Positions 12,801 through 34,095 of a stretch of DNA of 64,000 bases are shown one piece after another. Location: NCBI RefSeq assembly GCF_000150275.1, contig NW_002060957.1, forward strand, positions 1,197,512 through 1,261,511, written 5' to 3'. Every line of letters starts with the position of its first letter. Position 1 is the stretch's first letter. Source of the DNA: Trichoplax adhaerens (taxonomy: Eukaryota; Placozoa; Uniplacotomia; Trichoplacea; Trichoplacidae). The position numbers and the translations under genes were made by a program. A model generated the notes under the pieces. The model did not search any database. It saw only the letters and a program-made list of their open reading frames with translations, and was not told the DNA's origin.

Positions 12801-15705
12801 CATGAACATCATTAATTGATAGTGGTACATAAAGAAGATTAATAACTTTAAGTCCGTCTTTTGATTGAATGATCTAAATAACAAAATAAGAAATAAAGTA
12901 ATTTAAATGTTCGTCATGATTAAGGTGGATACACGATTTCAATTGGGCTTTATTCAATACCTTGCTTCCTCAATGAATATTATTGTGGCACGCATTGATC
13001 CGAGAGGTACAAAAGGAAGTCAGAGAAATGAGTATGTATCTTATCATTAAGCTCTCAAATAACCTTTACACGCAATTTAAGACCTATAAAAACCAATGTC
13101 ATTTCGTACTCCGTCTTTTATAGGTTTACCTATTCCGTCTATCGAAGATTAGGATTTGTTCAAGTCCTTGATATTGAGAATTATGTCACGTAAGTACTTT
13201 TAGAATTCGTTTTGCATTGCCAACTATTTTGTCTGGTGTCTATTCTATTAATTATATTTTGTGAGATTAGTAGAAGATGTTAATATCTTAAATTATACTT
13301 TATAGTATATAGTGCCAATATACTTTTACCGACTATTTATCTGCTATCCATTCTATTAATTCTATTTTGTAAGATTAGGAGAAGATATTAATATCTTAAG
13401 TTAAATTTTATACTGATATACTTTTATCGGCTATTTATCTACTGTCTATTCTATTAATTCCATTTCGTGGGATAAGTAGAAGATAATAATTACTTAAGTT
13501 ATACTTTATACTGATATACATTTGCCGACAATTTACCTGCTATCTATTCTATTAGTTCTGTTTCGGAGATTAGTAGAAGATGTTTATGTCTTCAGTTATC
13601 CTTTATACTGATTGACTTTTACCGAGTATTTGTCTGCTACCCATTGTATCAATTTCTACACTCTTATTTCATGGGATTAGTACAAGATGTAGATATCTTA
13701 ATTTACATGAGGTGTTTATCAATTTTCCATATTAGGTATTTAAAGACGCAAGGTTACGTTGACACTGCCAAAATAGCAGTTTATGGCTGGGTATGTATGC
13801 CATCGAATAGCATAGATAGAAATTTTAAGCGACTGATTCTACTCCTATCGTCATTGAGTAAAGAATTAAAAAGTACACATATAATACGAATTAAATGCTA
13901 CTAAATAAATGGTATAAAAGATAGCTTGAAAGACGGATTTGATTTCATGGGCGGAGTAAAATCAAACGCTTTAAAGCTTTAAAGTAAATATCACTGATAA
14001 TAATATTATCCTAGGGATATGGAGGATATCTTTCAGCCATGACTGTTGGATCTGGTAAAGCCAAGGTAAAGTTGGGAATTGCAGGAGCGCCAAACACCAA
14101 CTGGATATTCTATGGTAAGAAATTTACTTAAATCAGATGCTCATTTAACTTGTAAATTATTTACTAGTCTATATTAATGAATGAAGGATTGGTTAATTTT
14201 AAAGCTGGTGGTATTTCGAAGCTAGGTTGATGCTATGAACCTAGTTTATAATTGCTTGACTTTTTCATAATTCTTTACTAATAACTTACAATTTATTCAA
14301 TACTTCTCCGCATGTCACTTTTATTTACCGGAAGTGTATTTAATCTTTCTTATTCATGTTTGTCTAATTTTGAAATTTTTTTTTATCACTCGTTGCTTAT
14401 TCTACATCTATGTTATAATTTTTTCATTGTATTTTAGTAATGACTAGATTTTTAGTCAAAAATAGGCACTACTAGTTTTAATGTGGAATCACGTTACTGC
14501 TTTATGCGATGGTTTATTCTATTCCTTTAGTTAAGAATTTGTTTCGTTTTCGATTTTATTCTGTTGCTATTCATTGGAATTCGTTTTGTTTTTCTACTGT
14601 TCGTTTTTGTTACTATCTCATTTCAATGGTTAAAGAATAGACGCAACTCCAAGTTATACATTCTAATTGCTTTACTGAGTTTTCTGATTTGTTACGCAGC
14701 ATATGAACGACCAAAGTGTATCTATTCAGCATCAATCTATTTTGATCGTAGTCTTTAACCCTCTATTCTTAATTTAAAAGTGATTTTATTTAATTTCTAT
14801 ACTGAGACCGTGTTGTAAAGCTGTTAGTTAATGGCTATCTAATACATATGTTAATTTATTTTCTCAAATTGTGATAAATTCAATTTCTCAATAACAGATT
14901 CCGTCTATTCCGAGCGCTACCTCAGTACTTATGCTACTAATCGCCAAGGCTACGAGGTATGCTATTTTTCAAGTTTCATTTGTATTAATTACTTTAAAAT
15001 TTGGCTTGATGACAACAGAAATGATATCCATAAGTAGCTGATATCAGTGCAAAATTATTCCATTCTGTAATCGTGGGTCAAAATGTTCTTCTTTATTAAG
15101 ACTTTTGCTATTTATATAATATGGATATATAGGAGGCTTCGGTCCTGAATAAAATTAGCGGTTTTGAATCCTCCGATTTTGCCATTGTCCATGGTAGCTA
15201 CGATGCAAATGTCCTATTTCAAAATTCTGCCAATTTAATTAATAAGCTGCAAAGCGAGGATATTAAGTTTAGAATGCAGGTAATGAATCTTTGACATTGC
15301 ATTGGGTGAATAAGCTAGGTCAAGTTTACTAAGCTAATAATATTATAAACAATAAATTACGTTATTTTCTGAAGTCATCCCATTATTGCTAACTTTATAA
15401 AGTGAATCAGGTCGTCTTGGCTATTTTATAATGCGGCAATGATATTTTGCTTCTTTGATGAGTAGATTGAGGAGCAATTTCTTACTGATCTCTTAGATTC
15501 AAAATCAATGTTTTGCAGTCATAGCCTTTACATTATTCCTTCATCAACAAAGTTAATAAATTTATTTATTATCAATTCCCTTTCGTTCTAGACTTATATC
15601 AATCAAGGCCATGAAATTACAGACAATAAAACGATGCATCATATGTATCGCTTTATTACCGAGGAGATTGTATCCTCCCTTGGCGTTCAAAATCCGATTC
15701 CATAA
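6758..15705 (+). CDS. DPP4-family (S9B) type II membrane protein A, probable pseudoenzyme
   Basis: 27 coding exons give about 772 residues (numbered from the first recognised exon; the start codon was not found). A basic cytoplasmic segment (KSKR) precedes a membrane helix at about residues 16-38. Then come a DPP4-type eight-bladed propeller, with motifs such as GWSASGHQL and the cysteines of CISC-x(n)-YYILNC, and a C-terminal alpha/beta hydrolase domain. The catalytic elbow reads GW-GYGGY: Gly634 replaces the nucleophilic Ser. The substrate-anchoring Glu pair reads NEEQIL, so the residue matching human Glu206 is Gln. The oxyanion Tyr547 position (five residues before RPP) is Val. Asp710 (HGSYDAN) and His742 (NQGH) remain. 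The reading frame is intact throughout, so it is not a decayed pseudogene. By analogy with DPP6/DPP10 it may be a non-catalytic surface partner; that role is inference. Confidence 0.88.
9451..9608 (+). other. Gene A exon with the altered Glu motif
   Basis: The junction of exons 7 and 8 encodes DWMNEEQIL. Human DPP4 has three glutamates here (the DWVYEEE region), of which Glu205 and Glu206 hold the substrate N-terminus. Genes B and C keep EEE (NEEEIL and SEEEIL). Gene A has EEQ, so the Glu206 equivalent is Gln. The exon otherwise aligns closely with its two paralogs. Confidence 0.8.
9993..10245. repeat. Two-copy ~148-bp tandem repeat in an intron of gene A
   Basis: Two copies begin near 9993 and 10141 with TTTAAAATATC followed by a TTGACTTT block. 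They share a later block CAATATTTCTTCACATTGA. They lie in the intron between exons 8 and 9. Open frames over this repeat are low-complexity and were not accepted as coding. Confidence 0.75.
13238..13710. repeat. ~100-bp tandem repeat, about five copies, in intron 22 of gene A
   Basis: A core TATTCTATTAATT recurs in diverged form near 13241, 13350, 13447, 13545 and 13642, followed each time by a GATTAG-AGAAGAT-like block. The spacing is 97-108 bp. The array fills most of the intron between exons 22 and 23, just upstream of the nucleophile region. Confidence 0.85.
14015..14114 (+). other. Gene A nucleophile-elbow exon (Ser to Gly)
   Basis: Exon 23 ends with codons for YGW at 13790. Exon 24 opens with GGA-TAT-GGA-GGA, giving GW-GYGGYLSAM. 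In genes B and C the same exon opens with TCC (Ser). GGA versus TCC differs at all three codon positions, so one sequencing error cannot explain it. No alternative nearby acceptor restores a Ser. Confidence 0.85.
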
Positions 15706-16189
15706 GTAGTATTGAGTATACTTACTCACGATGGAAGTATACAATATACAAAAACTTCTTCATCATAAAACGTCTTCATCATACTCTCTAATCTGCTTAT
15801 TATGTATGCGATCTACTTTATTCCATCCTGTTGGTCAACTGTTAGAGGCGTATCCTGCTAACTATTATCGTCGACACTTAGTGTTTCTGTTTCTTGCAAA
15901 GCCAAGATAATTATTAATTATGTTTAGATCTTACATAAAACAATATGGATGATAATCCGGATAACATTTAATTTCATTAATCGAGCTTAAACTATCACTG
16001 TTGGTATAATTTAAGGCAAGCTTTTTTTGATAACTTGGCTCCATATCATTTCTTGCTATCAATATGATGTTAATACCCAGATATTTCCTTAGTATTATGA
16101 TTGTATTTTTGTCTACGTGTTTTCAGCTATTGAAAGTTTATACGTAAATAAGCTATGTTGAGTTGATTTTGTTAATTTGATATTTAGTT

Positions 16190-17410
16190 TAACAGTTGAA
16201 AAATATTTTTCCTATCAGTAATGGACTCATTCGATGTTGATGTTAGTATGTTTATAGAATTCTATAGTTTTATCCTTCTAAAGCCGTCTTATCACTTATC
16301 GCATATCCGTATAAAATATCATTAAAAACGAGGAGTTGCAAAAAGGAAATTAAAAAATTGAATTGAATTGGTATAGCATGATGCAACCGTAAACTTGAAT
16401 CATCCTATCGTATATTAATAGCAAAATGATTCTTTCTCTGAGTAATAACCTCACTAAGTGCCGATGTGAGTATGCCTAGGGAATTTTATAGTTTTACCTA
16501 CCTTAAGCAATATCTTATTTCTTATCGCATAGACGTACAAAATATCACTGAAAACGAGGTGATTTTAGAAAGGAAATGAAAAATTGAATTAGTATAGACT
16601 GATGCCAATGTAAATATGAATTACGTTATTATATAGCAGTAGCAAAATGATTATTGTCTCTCAGTCATTGCCTCACTGAATGCTCACATTAGCATAGCTA
16701 GAGAATTTTACAGTTGTATCTGCCTAAAGCCATATTATTATTTGTCACATATCCGTACAAAATATCATTAAAACGAGGCATTTTTGAGAAAGGAGTTGAT
16801 ATTATTAAGAAAGGAAATGGAGAAACTAAATTTGAATTAGTATAGCATAATGTCCATGTAAACATGAGTTACTTTATCGTATTGCTGTAGCAAAAAGGTT
16901 CTTTTCTATCAGCAATAATCTCACTGAATGTTCATATTAGCATAGTTAGAGGATTCTATAGTTATATCCGCCTCAAGCTGTCATATAGCAATAGCAATTG
17001 CTACCGTCCAAGTACGAAATCCAGTCATATGTGTTTTGATGTGCTATGTTTTTCATTCCTGTGATTGGCCGGGCAATCCTGGCCAATCTCAGGAATAACC
17101 GGCCAATCTCAAAAATGATTCGCGATATTATTTGTCGCATATCCGTATGAAATATCATTAAAACGAGGTATTTTAAGTAAAAAGTTTACATTATTAAGAA
17201 AGGAAATAGAGAAACTAAATTTGAATTAGTATGGCATGATGTCCATGTAAACATGAATCACTCTATCGTATTGCAGTAGCAAAGTGATTCTCTTCTATCA
17301 GTAATAACCTCACTAAGTGTTCGTATTAGCATGATCAGAGAATTCAATAACTTTATCCGCCCAAAGTTGTCTTATTACTTATCGCTTATCCATCTAAAAT
17401 ATTATTTTTA
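16190..17410. repeat. ~225-bp tandem repeat, about five copies
   Basis: Each unit ends in a block like CGCATATCCGT then AAAATATCATTAAAACGAGG. This block occurs near 16320, 16550, 16770 and 17155, with a diverged one near 17390. Units also share AGTAATAACCTCACT and GAATTTTATAGTTTTA blocks. The first three ends are about 220-226 bp apart. The fourth unit is lengthened by an unrelated insertion at about 16985-17125. Confidence 0.85.
16985..17125. mobile_element. ~140-bp insertion inside a tandem repeat unit
   Basis: Compared with neighbouring units, one copy is interrupted by about 140 bp of more GC-rich sequence. The insert contains three variants of a GGCCAATCTCA-like block (near 17075, 17088 and 17108). 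It may be a small non-autonomous element. Its ends were estimated by comparing units by eye, and no clear terminal repeats or target duplication were proved. Confidence 0.4.
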
Positions 17411-19080
17411 ATTGAAAACTAGTCATTTTTAGAAAGGTAATGAAAAATTGAATTCAATTGTAGTCAAGTTTAGCCGGCTAAAACTCTTGTAAGATTGTTA
17501 TGTTGACCATCATACATCATCAGAAATGCGTAACTGGTAGGGGTCATAATTGGGCCATGGTAAAATCAACAAAATAGGGTTGTAAATCATATGTAGTTCT
17601 CTACTACCGGTATAGAATGGATAATGTAACTTTTTCAATATTGATCTGAAAGGCTAGAGTGATTATGCTCGCCTTTTGAGGCTAACAGAGGTCAATAAAG
17701 CATGACTGGCCTATTAGTGATTTCCACTTCATAGGGAAGATTACTTCCACCTTCTGATCGAGTTGCGGATAGCCAAGACATCTCATAGAATAATGAACCT
17801 GGGGTAATGCTATCCCTAGCTGTCATAATCATGTTATTAATTACTTTAGGAATTCTCTGTCTAGACTTTCTACGTGATGCAATCGAATGCCATGCTTGAT
17901 AGTCACCACGCTAAAATTGAGAGAGAATATGGTCTATCCAAGCTGACTGAAACCAAAATGAGAGAGATCGTTGAGTCTATTGGATGGGCATGATGGATTC
18001 CATTGGCTTTCGAGCTGTATTGATTTATCTGCCATATGCTGTTACTAGAGTTCATCTTGACGTAATGTAATCTATTTCCAACTTGAATAGCTTGCTAGAG
18101 TCCAGATGAATATTCTACTTGTGCACCATGATTCATTGTTGACATAAAGCAGTAGGCTCCGCCTGGCATCACAAGACTGAGTTCAATAGCAAGAAATAAT
18201 GCTGATTGTTGATGATCCATATTTCATCCTAGCTCATTTATATTGGATCAGGGCTTGGTACAAGCTTTGTTTTGACAACCTAAGCTATTGTATTGATATT
18301 ATTGATTCAATAATCGCATAATTTGCTGCAGCAATCCTAAGCCAAGAAGATCCAATTTGAATATAATTTCATCAACAAGCTCCGCCTTGCATTATTCAAA
18401 GTTGATTTCTTATCCCTATTCCAATTAAGCCAATCATTATCGAGATCAATCCAGCCTATATGATCTCCTTCATCTTGTCATTTCATTTCATCTTGGTGTG
18501 TTTTCATGCACGCAAGCCAGCAGGAAGTTTTTCAATTATTCAAGTATCTTGGCTGAAATTTTTTTCAACATGGGGAAAATGGTAAGTCATGATAGCCTTG
18601 CTGTCCAACTTGCTGATGGCTGGCGATCATTCTATCGTTAGCTGTACATCTAGAATACAGTAGTATAGGCATTTTAATTTCATTTTGATATCCTTTTTTC
18701 TGATATTTGGTGGGATTAAGTATGCGTAGATTGATGAGTACTGCATACGGATTAAAAAAATGCAATTGGATCTGTATTATGAACATCTTGAAAACTAGAA
18801 AGAATCAACAAGGCGTTCTTCATCAGCCGTACCAAGAATGGATATTAGTCATGATCGAGCTCTGTTTCCCGTCCAATTGATGACAATGTTTATTAGGCGA
18901 TGATGCATTGAAATGATTCTCCATAATCATGGAAATGATGATGGAAAAATAAACCCTAAAGTGATGAGCGCTAGCGCACTACCTTGTCGTAGCTACCGTA
19001 ACAACCAACATCAAGAGGGTCATGCATAAATTATTAGAAGAGAAATTAATGGGCAAATTATTTTTAGCCTACACAGTAAT

Positions 19081-19510
19081 CGATGAATTTCTGAATTAAA
19101 GGATGATGTAATTTTGCAAATTCATCATCACCCATTCTACTTGCACTACTCTTTGTGCTTGGGATTCGATTGTCTTGCTTTGCTATGTCTTCTACTTTCC
19201 ATTGCGACAAGGATACGGTGGACAGGGACGCCGTTAAATATACATTCAATCGCCGGCACCCAAACTAATCGGCAGCCCTAACTGCACGGATAAGCCGATA
19301 GATGAAAAGACTTATAAACTGCTTTTAACTCATTATACTGTACAAGAAGAAGGCATCGATGATTCATAAATGCATTACTTTTGTGCTTAGGATCAGATTG
19401 TACTGCTTTCCTTTGTCTTCCATTTTCTATTGCGACAAGGATACAAAATACCTATATCGTTGATTTTGAAACCGATCCATGGCTTCCAAACCAATCGGTA
19501 GTAGTACAAT
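19081..19510. repeat. Two-copy dispersed/tandem repeat (~240 bp apart)
   Basis: Blocks sharing TTTGTGCTTGGGATTCGATTG / TTTGTGCTTAGGATCAGATTG, ATTGCGACAAGGATAC and CAAACTAATCGG / CAAACCAATCGG occur at about 19150-19275 and 19380-19500. The minus strand of the first copy is open for about 60 codons ending at 19064, with a non-random look (KLHHPLIQKFIDYC). The second copy is broken by a stop. A decayed coding element is possible. Confidence 0.6.
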
Positions 19511-20397
19511 TTGACTTGATATTTATAACTCTTATACAGTACGTCTCGTGAATCTGTAGATAATTCTTGAACTTTATCAGCTTGAGTTTTATTATCAAAT
19601 TATGCGTTCAATGGAAATTATCGCTCATCCTATCATGAAAATGATGTAAAAAAAAAAGCGATCAACACAATCACTGTTTCGTTTTCTAGCAATCTTGACG
19701 AATGACTTTAGGAAATGCTTTAAGGATGATAAAATGACATTGTAACCGTTACGTTAACAAATGAGAAAATGATGCTAAAAAATCAATCGATGCCATTTCA
19801 TTGGGTATTTCCTCATCCGTTTGTCATAGGTAATAGCTCACTTAGATTAGGTGGAGAAAATTAGACTAATCCTTTCAGTAGAATGAAAAATCATCCTAGT
19901 CTTATATCATCCATGATGATAGGAAATCCAGTGTTCAAATTGACTTCAACTTTTACTTTTTTAAATACTAACATTAAGGCTGGAAATTCTCATAACGCTC
20001 ATTCTGTGCGCATCGATCGCCTAATGGAAATATTCCGATTTACTGAGGCTCGATAGGATTATACGCGTATCGCATTCTATAAGGTAGCAAATCCGCTATT
20101 GCAAGACTCTGAGTAGTCTGCTTGAAAAAGTTTTATTTTCTACTGGGATAAGACGGATTTCATGCTATTATTACCACACATTACATCATCAAAATCTCTA
20201 GAAGAAGATGATAGGGCCGAGTCCACCATTTTCTAGCCAATTCTGATTGATGTGCTTGACGTCTGGATAGGATCAAGGCGCGTCGTACTCTTTTTTTAAG
20301 AGTTCATCTCCCTAATTCAATCATGATTTATTTTGCTAGCTCATGTTACTATAATGAATTTAATTAGACCAACAACTATCCTAATTATTCAATCATT

Positions 20398-20601
20398 TTA
20401 TATAACGCTCGATCCATTTTGTAATCCGTGTATCTTAGCCATGGCAATAAGAATCAAATTGCCAGGTATTGCTAGCATTTTGACAAGTAGATGGTCATCC
20501 ACGACAGCAAGATCGAGTTTGGATAGAGTCATGATGGCCCTCCGCACTCCATTGGATTTAATTGCATTATCCATTTCCTCATTGAGTCTTATTACTTCCG
20601 T
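20398..20601 (-). pseudogene. Protein-like minus-strand open block, possible relic exon
   Basis: Following a TTTTACCTAG acceptor-like site, the minus strand stays open for 67 codons to a TAA. The predicted peptide is amphipathic and ordinary in composition (segments RLNEEMDNAIKS, RRAIMTLSKLDL, LLVKMLAIPG, MAKIHGLQNG). The heptad-like helices faintly resemble the helical IBD fold of LEDGF/HDGF-like proteins, but this is a weak impression. No adjoining exons in consistent phase were found. It may be an isolated exon, a gene relic or chance. Confidence 0.3.
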
Positions 20602-21035
20602 CTAGGTAAAATAGACGGTGAAAAGAAACTTGAAGCTTACTTTGGTCTGTTTGATAAAATATTATGACCGTATTCTAGCCTGCTGGCATCATCAAATCTA
20701 TTCACACCTGCCAAGATTATTTTATTTTCTTTTAAATTGCTCGCCATAGTCTATAAAAATTTATCTTGAACAATCAATTGATGTTCGATTTGATTATTGG
20801 CCATTTCGGATCGATCAACGCATAGCTACCCTTACTATTATATTCAAGGCTTAATTGCTTTGCATCGATATAATGCATGGATAGCTTTCCGGTCCTTAAT
20901 TAATACTATTACAATACTAGATTAATCACTGAACTGCTTTCTTTCGATTTAATGCGGGAATAACTTCCTAGCCCTGAATGCTATGAGAATACTATATTAA
21001 TGAGGGAATTGCTTTGTATCCACCTTATGCTTGGT

Positions 21036-21051
21036 GGGGGGGGGGGGGGGG
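21036..21051 (+). repeat. G16 homopolymer
   Basis: An uninterrupted run of 16 G after GGT lies in otherwise AT-rich DNA. It is a possible G-quadruplex seed or recombination/slippage site. The run length may be misassembled. Confidence 0.95.
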
Positions 21052-22059
21052 AATAGCTTCCTTCTACTTGTGGATATAAATAGTAGGACTACAAATAAGT
21101 TCTATTCCTTGATAATTTATAACTATTTTTTGCTTTTCCATCGATATTTGAAATATGGATTGTCTAGATGAAATGGATAATGTCAGTTATGACCGAATTG
21201 CCTAGTATTAGCATATTGTTTTGGAAATTAGCTGTCTTTCGATCGATATTTGAAACATTGATATGCCCAGATAAAATGAACAGTAATTTGGAATTTGTTA
21301 AGCGACGTATTAATCTCTCAAGCTTGGCTGATACCGTAGCTCCATGATGATTTTTTTTTATACTATTTAGCGGTGATACTGTGATTGTTACTTGATCACG
21401 GCATTCTATGCCTAGATATTAGTAGCAGGAATCGATGAGGGTTCTAATACTTAATCGATGGATAGCTTGTCCAATTTTTTGGGCCTTTTCGGTTGATATT
21501 TAAGCGATACTTTACTCTCTCAAGTCAAGCTGATATACTACATCTATACTAACTACATCAATATTCATTTGGAAGATCTCTTATAGCACTTAATTTGTTC
21601 TTAGCTTTGACAATATCAATCATAGTAGCCTTTCATCGTAGCGAATAGAAATTAGCTTTTTTTTCAGAAGAGTACTCCTACTCTCTTCTTGCCTTTTACG
21701 ATAGCGATTAATAGTCGCGTTTCATTTGACGAATAGACAGCAGCATGATCGCACAGCATCTTTCGTACAATTTCTTCTTCTTATTATTGAATCAATCATA
21801 ATCATAGTCATGGTTGATCCTGCTTTATTCGGAGAGAAGCTGTAACGATTTGATATTTAAAACCGCTTAGTTTGGATTTATACTGTGTGTCGAATGTAAT
21901 CGTCTACAATTTGCTGCTTCTATCAATACTTTTAAATAAATGAATAAATCAACGTACTCTCACTTTCCGAAACATGCATTCCTATTTCTATTTCACCGTG
22001 ATCTATCAACATAAGCTGGAATACTATTTTTCGGCTGGGAACATACCCGATCGATACTG

Positions 22060-23040
22060 GCAGCCATCCAATCTGTAGCCATCACAACACTAGAATAATT
22101 CATTTTGCTTTCTGAGCTAATCAGTAGTAATGAGTGTTGTTGTACGTAATTATTTTATTTCAGCTAGGGCATTAATATCATTTCTCATTTCGTATTAGAA
22201 AATAAATGAGCTTCTCTTGCACGAATTGATAATCGTCTTGTATCATGACCAATAAACATAAGTAACCTTGCTCGACGAATTCACTGCCAAACAGCATCAA
22301 AATGGCATCGATATTTGATCATAGCCGAATAAACGAATCTTTTAGTTTAAGAGAATTGCAAAGACCATCATCTTTCATAAGTATTTTAATCTGTAGACAG
22401 TAACTATAGCCAATAATAAGTGTAATCCGATGAGATTTTGGTGTCGTTGATGGTACAATTCAGAAAATGGCTTAACCTGGGTTGTATGAATTGATAATCA
22501 CCCTGCACTATGACTAATAAACATAGATAGCGTTGCTTGAACGAATTAATTGCATAGTATTATCAAATGGAAATGAATCGTTTACTGTTAGTTAAAGAGA
22601 ATTGTAAAGACCATCATCCTCCATTTGCATTTAGATCTGTTGGCAGTAACCTTAGCCAATAATAAATGAATACTTACTGGCGATGATCAACTCTGTAGCC
22701 GTAGCGAAACTAGATGCATACATTCACTTTGTTTTTTGAGCTGATCAGTATTGATTAATACTATTCTATTTTAGCTAGAGCAATAATGTTGTTTTTAATC
22801 TCATATTGGATAATTAGTTGGTTTCTATTGTATGAATTGATATTGATCTTGCATCGTACCAAATCAATATGGGTAGCATGACTACTGTAAACGAATTTAT
22901 TACAAAATAAGCTCGAAAGGTATTGAAAAAAAGGAATTGCGTAGATAAAGAGAATTGCAAAGATGATCGATCATCCTTCATTTGCGTTTAAATCTGTTAG
23001 CAATAACCTTATGCGATGATGAGTGCGATCCAATACGATA
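22060..23040. repeat. Diverged long tandem repeat upstream of gene B
   Basis: A block containing GAATTGATAATC, GAGAATTGCAAAGACCATCATC, a TTTAGATCTGT-like segment and GCCAATAATAA recurs near 22225-22440, 22485-22670 and 22835-23035. A second block (TCTGTAGCC, then a GAGCTAATCAGTA-like segment) occurs near 22070-22135 and 22690-22755. The layout suggests nested duplication. No coding frame survives. Confidence 0.7.
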
Positions 23041-23484
23041 TTTTGGTGTCGTTCTCACAATAATTTATACATTCTTAATAAAATAGGTTTCAATACTTTT
23101 ACTTCCGTATTAGTTCAAAATAAACCTTTGGATGAGTTGATAAAGGAAAATGTTCCTCGTTGAGATTGATACTCTATTAATATTTGAAAATATTCGTCTG
23201 CTAGTGCAGGAAAAGTTATCATGGTGAATGCTATGATATCATAATTGGTTTACCTTTAAAAAATGGTGCTGCCGAATAGAATCTTTCATGTCATCGAGTG
23301 ATCTAGCTTCTACCCTGATGTTGCTAAATATTTTTCAATAGGATTGAGCACATAAAGCAATTAATTTCTCCTTTCATAATAAGTGTAGTCTAGATATCGA
23401 CAAGATGTAAAAATAATCCTCATAATAATTATTGATATTAATCTAATTTTCATTTCTACTTCTTATTGTTGTCGTAAAATCTAG

Positions 23485-34095
<10,611 letters not shown>

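Larger units (their letters stand above)
6758..15705 (+). other. Exon map of gene A
   Basis: Coding exons: 6758-6878, 7660-7764, 7865-7959, 8046-8120, 8735-8787, 8893-8971, 9183-9306, 9451-9608, 10358-10452, 10555-10678, 10770-10814, 10962-11066, 11188-11267, 11420-11467, 11598-11656, 11836-11901, 11989-12036, 12131-12226, 12359-12428, 12587-12611, 12925-13031, 13124-13189, 13736-13790, 14015-14114, 14898-14956, 15133-15279, 15592-15705. All introns are GT-AG, the lengths sum to 2319 nt (773 codons with stop), and every junction keeps frame. Exons were fixed by frame continuity and by matching exon for exon with genes B and C. Exons 11, 12 and 20 are short and rest mainly on paralog alignment. 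Confidence 0.82.
15706..23484. other. Intergenic region between genes A and B
   Basis: This 7.8 kb separates the stop of gene A from the membrane exon of gene B. It contains a ~225-bp tandem array, two smaller repeat families, a 16-base G tract and scattered short open frames. I see no full gene. The start exon of gene B may lie here. One minus-strand open block at 20398-20601 looks protein-like and is listed separately. Confidence 0.6.

Noticed and set aside
12361-15705. Reading gene A as a pseudogene because of the missing Ser
   Set aside because: All 27 exons are open, splice sites are intact and cysteines are conserved, which argues for a maintained protein.
20161-20340. Minus-strand piece containing ARKWWTRPYH as a Harbinger transposase fragment
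   Set aside because: A short resemblance to the WW-RP segment only; adjacent frames do not continue the transposase pattern.
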